Under the pieces are notes generated by a model. It searched no databases, had not been told where the DNA came from, and saw nothing but the letters and a program-made list of their open reading frames with translations. This document shows, piece by piece, positions 1-8,872 of a DNA stretch of 64,000 bases; the first letter of the stretch is position 1; the number at the start of each line of letters is the position of its first letter. The DNA is from Ramlibacter sp. PS4R-6. Lineage in GTDB: Bacteria; Pseudomonadota; Gammaproteobacteria; Burkholderiales; Burkholderiaceae_C. The stretch covers positions 3,162,001 through 3,226,000 of the forward strand of contig NZ_JBBHKA010000001.1 in NCBI RefSeq assembly GCF_037572775.1. The letters run 5' to 3'. The translations under genes were made by a program, and so were the position numbers.

Positions 1-9
1 TGCCTGGCA

Positions 10-1305
10 ATGACGATTCCGCTGCTCATTCTCGCGGGCTCTTTCACGCTCTTCCTGCTGCTGGGCGTGCCCGTGGCTTTCTCCATCGGGCTGTCCGCGC
101 TGACGACGCTGCTCTACGAAGGCCTGCCGCTCGCGGTGGGCTTCCAGCAGATGACGTCGGGCATGAACGTGTTCTCGTTCCTGGCCATCCCCTTCTTCAT
201 CTTCGCCGGCGAGCTGATGCTCTATGGCGGCATCGCCGACCGCATCGTGCGGTTCGCCATGAGCCTGGTCGGCCACGTGCGCGGCGGACTCGGCATGTCG
301 AACGTCGTGGCCTGCACGCTGTTCGGCGGTGTCTCGGGCTCGCCCGTCGCGGACGTCTCCGCCATGGGCGCCGTGATGATCCCCATGATGAAGAAGGAGG
401 GTTACCACGCCGACTACGCGGTCAACGTGACGACGCACGCGGCCCTCGTCGGCGCGCTGATGCCAACCAGCCACAACATGATCATCTACACGTTGGCCGC
501 CGGCGGGAAAGTGTCGATCGCGGCGCTGATCCTCGCGGGCCTGCTGCCGGCGCTGATCCTGACGGTGAGCAACCTCGTCGCGGCCTATCTCGTGGCGGTG
601 AAGCGCGGCTACCCCGCGGGCACGTTCCCGGGCTGGAGCATCGTCGCGGTGTCGTTCGCGGCCGCCCTGCCCGGCCTGCTGGTCGTCGTGCTGATCCTCG
701 TGGGCATCCTGTCCGGCGCTTTCACAGCGACGGAATCGGCGGCCATCGCGGTGCTGTATGCGCTGGGCCTGACGGTGTTCGTCTACCGCACGCTGAAGTG
801 GGAACACTTCCTGAAGGCTGCGTCGAAGGCGGTGAAGACCACCGGTATCATCCTGCTGCTGATCGGCATCTCGTCGACCTTCGGCTACCTGATCTCGCTG
901 TACGGCGTGGCGGAGCTCACGGGCAAGATGCTGTCGACGATCACGAAGGAGCCGTGGCTGATCTTCCTGTTGATCAACGTGATCCTGTTCGTGCTGGGCA
1001 CGTTCCTGGACATGGCCGCGACCATCCTGCTGTGCACGCCGATCTTCCTGCCGATCGCCCAGGCCTACGGCATGAGCTCGGTGCAGTTCGGCATGGTGCT
1101 GCTGATCAACTGCGCGCTGGGCCTGAACACGCCGCCCGTGGGCACGACGCAATTTGTCGGCTGCGCGATCGCGGGCGTGCCGGTGGGATACGTGATGCGC
1201 ACCATCCTGCCGTTCTACGGCGCGCTGATCGCCGCGCTGCTGATCGTCACCTACGTCCCCGCGTTTTCCATGTGGCTGCCGAACCTGGTGCTCGGCACGC
1301 ACTGA
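10..1305 (+). CDS. dctM: TRAP transporter large permease (DctM family)
   Basis: The 431-residue protein is almost entirely hydrophobic with about a dozen predicted membrane segments, the size and composition of the DctM large subunit that forms the sodium-driven channel of tripartite ATP-independent periplasmic transporters in the inner membrane. Family features visible are the N-terminal GVPVAFSIGLSAL segment, the GHVRGGLG loop and the late LGLNTPPVGT motif. The start ATG lies in an ATGA: the TGA at 11-13 would end an upstream frame reading Ala-Trp-Gln-stop, as expected for an overlapping small subunit (DctQ) just outside the window. The receptor (DctP) is not visible, so the substrate is unknown. 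The next gene follows after 10 bases and is probably co-transcribed. Confidence 0.92.
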   Translation: MTIPLLILAGSFTLFLLLGVPVAFSIGLSALTTLLYEGLPLAVGFQQMTSGMNVFSFLAIPFFIFAGELMLYGGIADRIVRFAMSLVGHVRGGLGMSNVVACTLFGGVSGSPVADVSAMGAVMIPMMKKEGYHADYAVNVTTHAALVGALMPTSHNMIIYTLAAGGKVSIAALILAGLLPALILTVSNLVAAYLVAVKRGYPAGTFPGWSIVAVSFAAALPGLLVVVLILVGILSGAFTATESAAIAVLYALGLTVFVYRTLKWEHFLKAASKAVKTTGIILLLIGISSTFGYLISLYGVAELTGKMLSTITKEPWLIFLLINVILFVLGTFLDMAATILLCTPIFLPIAQAYGMSSVQFGMVLLINCALGLNTPPVGTTQFVGCAIAGVPVGYVMRTILPFYGALIAALLIVTYVPAFSMWLPNLVLGTH

Positions 1306-1315
1306 AGGAGCTTCC

Positions 1316-2092
1316 ATGACCGCATTCCAGATTCCAGGCCTCAGCGGCAAGTCGGTGCTCGTCACCGGCGCCAGCACCGGCATCGGCGCCGCCGTCGCCC
1401 GTGCCTTCGGCGCACAGGGCGCCAAAGTCGCCGTGCACTACAACCAGTCCGAGGGGCCGGCCGCCGCGGTGGTCGACGAGATCTGCGGCGCCGGCGGCGA
1501 AGCGATCCGCGTGCGCGCCGACGTGCGCGACAGCGACGCGATCCGGGCGGCCGTGAAGACCACCGCCGACGCCTTCGGCGGCATCGACATCCTCGTGAAC
1601 AACGCCGGCAGCCTCGTCAAGCGCGTGCCCATCGCGGAACTGACCGACGAACTGTTCGACGACGTGCTGCACATCAACGCGCTGTCCATGCTGGCGTTCT
1701 GCCGCGAGGCCGTGCCGCTCATGCGCAAGCGCGGCGGCGGCAACATCGTGAACGTCACGTCGATCGCCGCGCGGCACGGCGGCGGGCCCGGCGCCTACCT
1801 CTATGCCGGTGCGAAGGGGTTCGTCAGCACCGCGACGCGCGGACTGGCGAAGGAACTGGTGGGCGACAAGATTCGCGTGAATGCGGTCGCACCGGGAGTG
1901 ATCGTGACGCCCTTCCACGACCGCTTCTCCACGCCGCAGATGCTGGAGTCGTTCAAGGCGACCATTCCCATGGGCCGGCTGGGGACGGCCGACGAGTGCG
2001 TCGGCGCGTTCCTGTACCTGGCCTCCGACGCGCTGTCCAGCTATGTCACCGGGCAGATCATCGAGGTGAACGGCGGGCAGTACATGCCCTGA
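1316..2092 (+). CDS. SDR-family oxidoreductase
   Basis: A classical short-chain dehydrogenase/reductase of 258 residues. The cofactor motif TGASTGIG is at residues 17-24, NNAG at 95-98, the catalytic Ser near 149 and the YAGAK (Tyr-x-x-x-Lys) pair at 163-167. The C-terminal ITGQ-type segment reads SSYVTGQIIEVNGGQYMP, typical of the FabG/glucose-dehydrogenase-like group that uses NAD(P)H. A purine-rich AAGGAG precedes the ATG. It lies 10 bases after the TRAP permease gene, so it probably oxidises or reduces whatever that transporter imports. The substrate cannot be read from sequence. Confidence 0.9.
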   Translation: MTAFQIPGLSGKSVLVTGASTGIGAAVARAFGAQGAKVAVHYNQSEGPAAAVVDEICGAGGEAIRVRADVRDSDAIRAAVKTTADAFGGIDILVNNAGSLVKRVPIAELTDELFDDVLHINALSMLAFCREAVPLMRKRGGGNIVNVTSIAARHGGGPGAYLYAGAKGFVSTATRGLAKELVGDKIRVNAVAPGVIVTPFHDRFSTPQMLESFKATIPMGRLGTADECVGAFLYLASDALSSYVTGQIIEVNGGQYMP

Positions 2093-2108
2093 CGTATCCT
2101 AGGCGCCG

Positions 2109-3590
2109 ATGAAGCGCCTGGCCCTGCTCCTGGTTTTGCTGTGCGCGTCCGCGCAGGCGCAAGAGACGCTGCGCATCGGCTCCAAGCGCTTCACCGAGTC
2201 CTACATCCTCGCGCACGTGCTGGCGCAAACGGCCGCGCCGGCCCTGCCGTCACCGCCGCAAGTGCGCGAAGGCCTGGGCAACACGGCCATCGTGTACGAG
2301 GCGCTGCGCTCCGGCGCGATCGACATGTACGCCGAGTACTCGGGCACGGTATCGCTGGAAATCCTGAAGAGCGGCAAGCCGCTGTCGCTCGAAGAGATGA
2401 ACCGGCAGCTGGCGCCGCACGGGCTGGCGGCATCGATCCCGCTCGGCTTCAACGACGGCTATGCGCTGGCGCTGCGTGCAGACGATGCGAAGCGCCTGGG
2501 CATCCGCAGCGTCAGCGACCTGGCGAAGCATCCCGAACTCAAGCTGGGCCTGTCCAACGAATTCATCGGCCGCGCGGATGGCTGGCCCGGCCTGGCGAAG
2601 GCTTACGCGCTGCCGCACCAGCCGAAGGGCATCGACCACGGCATCGCCTATGACGCGATCGCGGCGAAGCAGATCGACGTGATGGACATCTACACCACCG
2701 ACGCGAAGATCGGCCACCTGGGGCTGGCGGTGCTGGACGACGTCAAGCGCTACTTCCCCCGCTACGACGCGCTGGTGCTGCACCGCGCCGACGTGCCGAA
2801 GCGGTTCCCGCAGGCGTGGGCCCGCCTCCAGCAATTGCAAGGCCGCATCGACGAGCAGGCCATGATCGCGATGAACGCGAACGCGGAGCTGCAGGCGCAG
2901 AAGTTCGACGCGATCGCGCGCGACTTCCTCGCGGGCGGCGGCACGGCGCCGCAGCGGCAGCAGTCGCTCCTCGAGCGCACGTTCGGCGGCGACTTCATGC
3001 GCCTCACCTGGCAGCACCTCGGGCTGGTCGCCGCTTCCGTCGCCGCCGCCATCGCCATCGGCCTGCCCCTGGGCGTGCTGTCCTTCCCGCACCCGCGTGC
3101 GCGCGCCGCGCTGCTCGCCGCGGCAGGCCTCCTGCAGACCGTTCCATCGATCGCGCTCCTGGCCATCCTCATCAGCCTGCTCGGGATGATCGGCGTCGTG
3201 CCGGCGCTCGTCGCACTGGCGCTGTACGCCCTGCTGCCGGTCATGCGCAACTGCGTGACGGGCCTGGGCGAAGTGCCGCAAGGGCTGCGCGACGCGGCGA
3301 CGGCGCTGGGCATGTCGCCCTCGCAGGGCATGCGGCTGGTGGAGTTGCCGCTGGCGCTGCCGACGATCCTGGCGGGGGTGCGGATCGCGACCAGCATCTC
3401 CATCGGCACGGCGACCATCGCGGCGTTCGTGGGAGCCGGTGGCTACGGCGAGCGCATCGTGACGGGGCTGGCGCTGAGCGACCGGCAGTTGCTGCTCGCA
3501 GGTGCCATCCCCGCGGCGTTGCTCGCCCTCGCCAGCGAAATCGTCTTCGAACTCGTCGAACGCCGGCTGCGCCGCCGTCAGTCGGTGTAG
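2109..3590 (+). CDS. Fused osmoprotectant-type ABC substrate-binding protein and permease
   Basis: The 493-residue protein opens with a signal peptide (MKRLALLLVLLCASAQA) and then a glycine-betaine/choline-type binding domain (starting QETLRIGSKRFTESYIL, to about residue 280), followed by a membrane permease domain from about residue 295. The permease carries the ABC EAA loop around GLRDAATALGMSPSQGMRL and several membrane helices. It thus combines the roles of OpuBC and OpuBB, with the receptor domain first. The partner ATPase (OpuBA/ProV-like) is not adjacent: the next gene is convergent and overlaps the last 13 bases. Ligand may be a quaternary amine, but related fusions bind other solutes. 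Start ATG is 16 bases after the SDR stop. Confidence 0.85.
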   Translation: MKRLALLLVLLCASAQAQETLRIGSKRFTESYILAHVLAQTAAPALPSPPQVREGLGNTAIVYEALRSGAIDMYAEYSGTVSLEILKSGKPLSLEEMNRQLAPHGLAASIPLGFNDGYALALRADDAKRLGIRSVSDLAKHPELKLGLSNEFIGRADGWPGLAKAYALPHQPKGIDHGIAYDAIAAKQIDVMDIYTTDAKIGHLGLAVLDDVKRYFPRYDALVLHRADVPKRFPQAWARLQQLQGRIDEQAMIAMNANAELQAQKFDAIARDFLAGGGTAPQRQQSLLERTFGGDFMRLTWQHLGLVAASVAAAIAIGLPLGVLSFPHPRARAALLAAAGLLQTVPSIALLAILISLLGMIGVVPALVALALYALLPVMRNCVTGLGEVPQGLRDAATALGMSPSQGMRLVELPLALPTILAGVRIATSISIGTATIAAFVGAGGYGERIVTGLALSDRQLLLAGAIPAALLALASEIVFELVERRLRRRQSV

Positions 3591-5350
3591 CGGAACTCCA
3601 CGGGCACTGCGATGGCGCCCAGCGCCTCGCGCCAGCGCGCTTCGATTTTTTCATCGTGCGCGCCTTGCACGTGCACGGTCGCGACGAAGGCGTTGCCCTT
3701 CTCCCCCGCCTCGACGCGGCAAGGAGGCGCGCCCGCGACGCCCGCCAACACTTCCTGCAGCTTCAACTCGATGGCCCTCAGGCGCAGCGCCGGCTTGTAG
3801 ACCTTGCCGATCGCGGTAAGCGGCAAGGCATCCAGCACCACGACGCGCTTGGGCACCGCGGGGCGCTCGTAGACCCGGGGCGCGACGAGCGCGAGCAGGT
3901 CCTCGCCGCGCAGCGCAGCGCCCGGCTTGAGCGTGACGAACGCCGCGGGGAGTTCGCCCGAGTGCGCGTCGGGCTCGCCCACCACGGCGCACATCGCTAC
4001 CTCGGCGCGGGCCAGGAACGCGTCCTCCACCAGCTGCGGGTCGATGTTGTGCGAGCCGCGGATGATCACGTCTTTCGCGCGGCCGGTGACGTGCAGGTAG
4101 CCCTGGCCATCCACATGGCCCAAATCGCCCGAGAGCAGCCAGCCGTCCTCGAACATGCCGGTGTTGCGCGAGGCGTCGGTGTAGCCCGGGCTGACGTTGG
4201 GGCCGCGCAGCACGATCATGCCGTCGCCCCGCACCTTCACCTCGGTGTACGGCAGGCGCAAGCCCGTGGACCCCGGCACGCGCGGCGCCGCGAACGGCTC
4301 GATGGTGACGAGGCCCGACGACTCCGTCATGCCCAGGATGTTGCGCACCGGGATGCCCAGCTGCTGCTCGAAGCGGTTCGCCAGCTCCGTCGGCAGCGGC
4401 GAGCCGCCGGTGTACGCCACGCGGATCGCCGAGGTGTCCGCATCGACGGGCACGTTGCACAGGCCCGCCAGGATGGTCGGCACGCAGGCCAGCGCCGTGA
4501 CGCCTTCGCGTTCGCAGAACTTCCAGTAGTTGCGCATGAAGGCCGCGTTGCGCATGCCCGTCACCGTGGGCAGCACCTGCGTGGCGCCGATCGCCAGCAG
4601 CGCCAGGCCGTAGACGAACGCACCCGCCACGTGGAACAGCGGAAAGCCATTGATTTCGACCGTGCGCTCGTCGAACCCGTAGAAGCCGTGCGCGAACCAG
4701 GACGCATGCGCCTCGTTGCCGTGCGTGTGCTGCACGAGCTTGGGCGCGCCGGTGGTGCCGCCCGTGTGGAACAGCGACGCGATGCGGTCGGGCGCGAGCT
4801 GCGGGTCGAAGGCGAGCGTGTCGGGCTGGTTCGCGAGCTGCCCTTCGAAGGTATCGCCGATGCGCAGCACCGTGCGCTGGCCGATCCCGGGAATGCGCTG
4901 CACGCCGGACCACACGTCCAGTTCGGCACTCGGCCCGAGCGCCACGACCACCTTTGCGCGACTGGCCTCCAGCAGCGCGGCCACGTGGTCCGGCTGCAGC
5001 ATGAAGTTGATGGGGCACGCACGCCCCGCCACCTGCGCGCCCCACAGCGCGTACTGTGTGGATGGGATGTTGGGCGCGAGGATCGCGACCGAGTCGTCCG
5101 GCCCCACGCCGAGGCTGCGGAACAGGTTGGCGGCGCGGTGGATGTTGGCGAGCAGTTCGGCGTAGGTGACGCGTTGAGGCGGCGTGGCGAGTTCGCCGTC
5201 CGGCAGGAACACGAAGGCGTCGCGCGCCGGATGCTGCTTTGCCGCCGCGGCGATCAAACCGTAGGTCGTGCGCGCCGGGATCGCGCGTTCGTACGGCGTC
5301 TGTTCCAGCGCCTCGATGTCGGCGAGGCTGCGCAACGCCGCAAGCGTCAC
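3578..5350 (-). CDS. Acyl-CoA synthetase (AMP-forming, ANL family)
   Basis: A 590-residue adenylate-forming ligase activating a carboxylic acid to its CoA thioester through an acyl-AMP. The AMP-binding loop is HTGGTTGAPK, the A5 motif GMTESSG, and the hinge region is LSGDLGHVDGQGYLHVTGRAKD. The GTG start at 5350-5348 was chosen because it forms a GTGA overlap with the stop of the upstream amidohydrolase and gives MTLAALRSLADIEALE as N-terminus. The frame stays open further upstream, but that is the shadow of the amidohydrolase. The acid substrate is unknown. Its position beside a feruloyl-CoA-synthase-like gene suggests an aromatic or branched acid. The 3' end overlaps the convergent transporter fusion by 13 bases. 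Confidence 0.88.
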   Translation of the reverse strand: MTLAALRSLADIEALEQTPYERAIPARTTYGLIAAAAKQHPARDAFVFLPDGELATPPQRVTYAELLANIHRAANLFRSLGVGPDDSVAILAPNIPSTQYALWGAQVAGRACPINFMLQPDHVAALLEASRAKVVVALGPSAELDVWSGVQRIPGIGQRTVLRIGDTFEGQLANQPDTLAFDPQLAPDRIASLFHTGGTTGAPKLVQHTHGNEAHASWFAHGFYGFDERTVEINGFPLFHVAGAFVYGLALLAIGATQVLPTVTGMRNAAFMRNYWKFCEREGVTALACVPTILAGLCNVPVDADTSAIRVAYTGGSPLPTELANRFEQQLGIPVRNILGMTESSGLVTIEPFAAPRVPGSTGLRLPYTEVKVRGDGMIVLRGPNVSPGYTDASRNTGMFEDGWLLSGDLGHVDGQGYLHVTGRAKDVIIRGSHNIDPQLVEDAFLARAEVAMCAVVGEPDAHSGELPAAFVTLKPGAALRGEDLLALVAPRVYERPAVPKRVVVLDALPLTAIGKVYKPALRLRAIELKLQEVLAGVAGAPPCRVEAGEKGNAFVATVHVQGAHDEKIEARWREALGAIAVPVEFRYTD

Positions 5351-6210
5351 GCCAGCCCCAGCAGCCGGATCGCGTTGCCCTTGAGGATGCCGGGCATCAC
5401 CTCGGGCTTGAAGCCCGCGTCCTCGAAGTCCTTCATCCAGCGCTCCGGCGAGATCAGCGGGAAGTCGCTGCCGAACAGGATGCGGTCCTTGAGCAGCGTG
5501 TTGGCGTACTGCACCAGCTGTTTCGGGAAGTACTTGGGGCTCCAGCCCGACAGGTCGATCCACACGTTGGGCTTGTGCGTGGCCACGGACAGCGCCTCGT
5601 CCTGCCACGGGAAGCTCGGGTGGGCCATGACGATCTGCATGTCGGGGAAGTCGATGGCCACGTCGTCGAGGTGGATCGGGTTGCTGTATTCCAGCCGCAG
5701 GCCGCCGCCGCAGCGCATGCCCGAGCCGATGCCGCTGTGGCCGGTGTGGAAGATCGCCGGCATCTTGTGCGCGTTGATCACCTCGTAGATGGGCCAGGCC
5801 ATCTTGTCGTAGGGGTGGTAGCCCTGCACGGTGGGGTGGAACTTGAAGCCCTTCACCCCCTCCTCCTTGATCATCCGCTCGGCCTCGCGCGCGCCCATCT
5901 TCCCCTTGTGCGGATCGATCGACGCGAAGCAGATCATCATGTCCGCGTTTTCGCGCGCGGCCTGCGCGATCTCCTCGTTGGGGATGCGGCGGCGGCCCAG
6001 CTGCGACTCGCTGTCCACGGTGAACATCACCAGCCCCACCTTGATCTTGCGGTAGTACTCGATGGTCTCCGCGATGGTCGGCCGGCGCGCGTTCTTGAAG
6101 TACTTGTCGGCGGCGCGGTCGTACTCCTCGCCGTAGTTGTCGAAGGGGTTCCAGCAGCTCACCTCGGCGTGCGTGTGCACGTCGATGGCGATCAGGTTGG
6201 CGTGGTCCAT
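5347..6210 (-). CDS. Amidohydrolase-family protein (ACMSD-like TIM barrel)
   Basis: The 287-residue protein has the metal-binding amidohydrolase-2 pattern: HTHAE at residues 12-16, a central FHPTVQGYHPYD, FHTGHSG, and a C-terminal GSDFPLISPERW that supplies the conserved Asp. Relatives include decarboxylases and hydratases of aromatic catabolism (ACMSD, 5-carboxyvanillate decarboxylase, 4-oxalomesaconate hydratase), all cytoplasmic. The ATG is preceded by GGAGA at a normal distance. It is the first gene of a minus-strand pair with the acyl-CoA synthetase (GTGA overlap) and diverges from the crotonase operon. The context fits a step in breakdown of a CoA-activated aromatic acid, but the exact reaction is not shown. 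Confidence 0.85.
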   Translation of the reverse strand: MDHANLIAIDVHTHAEVSCWNPFDNYGEEYDRAADKYFKNARRPTIAETIEYYRKIKVGLVMFTVDSESQLGRRRIPNEEIAQAARENADMMICFASIDPHKGKMGAREAERMIKEEGVKGFKFHPTVQGYHPYDKMAWPIYEVINAHKMPAIFHTGHSGIGSGMRCGGGLRLEYSNPIHLDDVAIDFPDMQIVMAHPSFPWQDEALSVATHKPNVWIDLSGWSPKYFPKQLVQYANTLLKDRILFGSDFPLISPERWMKDFEDAGFKPEVMPGILKGNAIRLLGLA

Positions 6211-6261
6211 CTCGTCTCCTTGCTCGGCCGCGGCTTAAGGGTTACCCCTAGGCGGGCCGAC

Positions 6262-6290
6262 TTGAACTGATTATGATTTATAACAATAAT
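6262..6290 (+). promoter_or_regulatory. Sigma-70-like promoter of the crotonase operon
   Basis: TTGAAC at 6262-6267 and AATAAT at 6285-6290 are separated by 17 bases, close to TTGACA-17-TATAAT. This AT-rich island stands out from its GC-rich surroundings. It would start RNA near 6297, just before the ATG at 6312, which argues against the alternative ATG at 6273 lying inside the promoter. Confidence 0.55.
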
Positions 6291-6291
6291 C
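6269..6291. promoter_or_regulatory. Operator-like inverted repeat over the promoter
   Basis: GATTAT at 6269-6274 is mirrored exactly by ATAATC at 6286-6291, with further partial symmetry around the central TTATAA. It covers the spacer and -10 element of the candidate promoter, the position of a repressor site. The MarR-family regulator encoded at the end of this gene set (10801-11304) is the natural candidate to bind it. That assignment is inference. Confidence 0.5.
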
Positions 6292-6311
6292 GCGCCACCC
6301 GGCAACCACCC

Positions 6312-7085
6312 ATGAACCATCCCGACATCCATTTCGAGCAGCAAGGCGACGTCGCCATCGTGCGCCTTTCGCGCCCCGCCAAGCGCAACGCCATCAGCGA
6401 CGAGCTCATCCTTGCCATCCGCGACGCTTTCGAGTCCATGCCCGAGGGCGTGCGCGCCATCGTGCTCGACGGCGAGGGCGACCACTTCTGCGCCGGCCTC
6501 GACCTGTCGGAGCTGAAGGAGCGCGACGCCGGCGCGGGCCTGATCCATTCGCGCATGTGGCACGCGGCACTGGAGACGGTGCAGTTCGGCCCGGCCCCCG
6601 TGATCGCCGCGCTGCACGGCGCCGTCGTCGGCGGCGGCCTGGAGCTGGCCGCGTCCTGCCACATCCGCGTGGCGGACGAAACGGCCTTCTACGCGCTGCC
6701 CGAAGGCTCGCGCGGCATCTTCGTCGGCGGCGGCGGCGCGGTGCGCATCCCGCGCCTGATCGGCGAGGCGCGCATGGCCGACATGATGTTCACCGGCCGC
6801 GTGTACGACGCGAAGGACGGCGAGCGCATCGGCCTGTCGCAATACGTCGTGCCCAAGGGCGAGGCCTTCGCGAAGGCGATGGAGCTGGCGCAGCGCGTCG
6901 CGAAGAACGCGCCGCTCACCAACTACGCGCTGATGCACGCCCTGCCCCGCATCTCCGAACAGCCGGCCGACCAGGGCTTCCTCACCGAGGCGCTCATGGC
7001 CGCCATCGCCCAGAGCGCGCCCGAAGCCAAGGAGCGCGTGCGCGAATTCCTCGAAGGCCGCGGGCCGAAGGTCAAGAAGGCATGA
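6312..7085 (+). CDS. Enoyl-CoA hydratase/isomerase (crotonase) family protein
   Basis: A 257-residue crotonase with the oxyanion-hole segments GDHFCAGLDLSEL and HGAVVGGGLELAASCHIRVAD, and the following ALPEGSRGIFVGGGG where catalytic glutamates sit in hydratases. Crotonases hydrate, isomerise or cleave enoyl-CoA esters. The directly coupled next gene (ATGA overlap) resembles feruloyl-CoA synthase, so this enzyme may hydrate, or hydrate and cleave, the resulting hydroxycinnamoyl-CoA. It does not closely follow the Pseudomonas feruloyl-CoA hydratase-lyase sequence as I remember it, so ordinary side-chain beta-oxidation is the alternative. The ATG at 6312 is preferred over 6273 because the latter lies within the promoter. 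Confidence 0.85.
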   Translation: MNHPDIHFEQQGDVAIVRLSRPAKRNAISDELILAIRDAFESMPEGVRAIVLDGEGDHFCAGLDLSELKERDAGAGLIHSRMWHAALETVQFGPAPVIAALHGAVVGGGLELAASCHIRVADETAFYALPEGSRGIFVGGGGAVRIPRLIGEARMADMMFTGRVYDAKDGERIGLSQYVVPKGEAFAKAMELAQRVAKNAPLTNYALMHALPRISEQPADQGFLTEALMAAIAQSAPEAKERVREFLEGRGPKVKKA

Positions 7086-8872
7086 GCCTGCCGCGCTATC
7101 GCCCGATGGACTTCGGCATCACGCGGTGCGTGCTGCGCGAGGGCGCGGGCGGCGCGGTGTACGTGCGCGCGGAACAGGAGCTGAAGCCGCACCCGCAGCG
7201 GATCACGGACCGCCTCGTCCACTGGGCAAAGACGGACCCTCATCGCATCTTCATGGCGCGCCGCCGGCGCAATGCCGACGGCACCGCCGGCGACTGGCAG
7301 AAGGTCACCTATGGCGAGGCGCTGGCAAAGGCGCGGCGCATCGGCCAGGCCTTGCTCGACCGCGGCCTCTCGGCCGAGCGCCCCGTGGCCATCCTCAGCG
7401 AGAACAGCCTGGAGCACGCGCTGCTCGCGCTCGGCTGCCTGTACGCCGGCGTGCCTTTCTGCCCTGTCTCGCCCGCGTATTCGACGGTCAGCCAGGACTA
7501 CGACAAGCTGCGCCACGTGGTGAACACGCTGACGCCGGGCCTGGTCTTCGCCACCGATGAAGCGCGTTACGCCAAGGCGGTGCGCGCGGCGGTCCCTTCC
7601 GGCACCGAGGTCGTGTACGGCCAGCCGCCCGAAAACGAACCGACGCCGGCCGTCGACGCCGCGATGGCGGCGACCGGCCCGCAGACGATCACCAAGTTCC
7701 TGTTCACCTCGGGCTCGACCAAGCTGCCCAAGGCGGTGATCAACACGCACGGCATGTGGTGCGCGAACCAGCAGCAGATGCTGCAGTCGATGCCCGTCCT
7801 CGGCGAGGGTGCGCCCGTGCTCGTCGACTGGCTGCCGTGGAACCACACCTTCGGCGGCAACCACAACTTCGGCCTGACTCTCTACCACGGCGGCACGCTC
7901 TACATCGACGACGGCAAGCCCACGCCGGCGGCCATCGCCGAGACGCTGCGCAACCTGCGCGAGATCGCGCCCACCGTCTACTTCAACGTGCCCACGGGCT
8001 TCGAAGCGATCGCGCATGCGATGAAGGCCGACGACGTGCTGCGCCGGAACCTGCTGTCGCGCGTGCGGATGTTCTTCTACGCCGGCGCGGCGCTCGCGCA
8101 GCCGGTGTGGGACCTGCTGCACGAGGTGCAGGAGGCCGAGGTCGGCGAACGCATCGTCATGGGCACCGGACTGGGCATGACGGAGTCGTCGCCCTTCGCC
8201 ATCTTCATCACCAGCCCCGAAGTGAAGTCCGGCTACCTGGGCCTGCCCTCCGCCGGCATGGAGCTCAAGCTGGTCCCCATCGACGGCAAGATGGAGGTGC
8301 GCTACAAGGGCCCGAACATCACGCCGGGCTACTGGCGCGCCCCGCAGGAGACGGCGGAGAACTTCGACGAGGAAGGTTTCTTCAAGACCGGCGACGCCGT
8401 GCTGTGGATCGACCCGCAGGACCCGCACAAGGGCCTGAAGTTCGACGGCCGCATCGCCGAGGATTTCAAGCTGGCCACCGGAACGTTCGTCTCCGTCGGC
8501 CCGCTGCGCGCGAAGATCATCGCCGCAGGCGCGCCCTACGTGCAGGACGCGGTCATCACCGGCTTGAACCGCAACGAAGTCGGCGCGCTGGTGTTCCCGA
8601 CGGCGAAGCTCAAGCAGCTCTCCGACGACGAAGTCCGCGCGCATTTCCAGCAGGTGCTGGACACGCTCGCCGCGTCGGCGACGGGCAGCGCCAACCGTGT
8701 CGCGCGCCTGCACGTCCTCGCCGACCCGCCGTCCATCGACAAGGGCGAGGTCACCGACAAGGGTTCGATCAACCAGCGCGCCGTGCTCAAGCACCGCGAC
8801 GCGCTGGTGCAGGCTTTCCACGACGACCAACTGCCCTTCACGCTGAAACCCACCTCGAGGAGACAACCATGA
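7082..8872 (+). CDS. Feruloyl-CoA synthase-like acyl-CoA ligase
   Basis: A 596-residue adenylate-forming ligase. The N-terminus (MSLPRYRPMDFGITRCVLR) is of the type shared by feruloyl-CoA synthases, followed by the AMP loop FTSGSTKLPKAV, the GLGMTESSPFA motif, and a FDGRIAEDFKLATGTFVSVG hinge region that is distinctive for that subfamily rather than for fatty-acid ligases. The expected reaction is hydroxycinnamate + ATP + CoA giving hydroxycinnamoyl-CoA in the cytoplasm. The ATG start makes an ATGA overlap with the crotonase, and the 3' end makes another with the Bug receptor gene, so the genes are translationally coupled. Substrate preference (ferulate, coumarate, caffeate or another acid) is not determinable here. 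Confidence 0.85.
   Translation: MSLPRYRPMDFGITRCVLREGAGGAVYVRAEQELKPHPQRITDRLVHWAKTDPHRIFMARRRRNADGTAGDWQKVTYGEALAKARRIGQALLDRGLSAERPVAILSENSLEHALLALGCLYAGVPFCPVSPAYSTVSQDYDKLRHVVNTLTPGLVFATDEARYAKAVRAAVPSGTEVVYGQPPENEPTPAVDAAMAATGPQTITKFLFTSGSTKLPKAVINTHGMWCANQQQMLQSMPVLGEGAPVLVDWLPWNHTFGGNHNFGLTLYHGGTLYIDDGKPTPAAIAETLRNLREIAPTVYFNVPTGFEAIAHAMKADDVLRRNLLSRVRMFFYAGAALAQPVWDLLHEVQEAEVGERIVMGTGLGMTESSPFAIFITSPEVKSGYLGLPSAGMELKLVPIDGKMEVRYKGPNITPGYWRAPQETAENFDEEGFFKTGDAVLWIDPQDPHKGLKFDGRIAEDFKLATGTFVSVGPLRAKIIAAGAPYVQDAVITGLNRNEVGALVFPTAKLKQLSDDEVRAHFQQVLDTLAASATGSANRVARLHVLADPPSIDKGEVTDKGSINQRAVLKHRDALVQAFHDDQLPFTLKPTSRRQP

Noticed and set aside
2816-5788. A 990-codon plus-strand frame
   Set aside because: It crosses the end of the transporter fusion and runs antisense to the acyl-CoA ligase; composition is repetitive Arg/His/Ala with no motifs.
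6273-6311. Longer N-terminus of the crotonase (MIYNNNRATRQPP)
   Set aside because: It lies in the promoter/operator island and is unlike crotonase N-termini.
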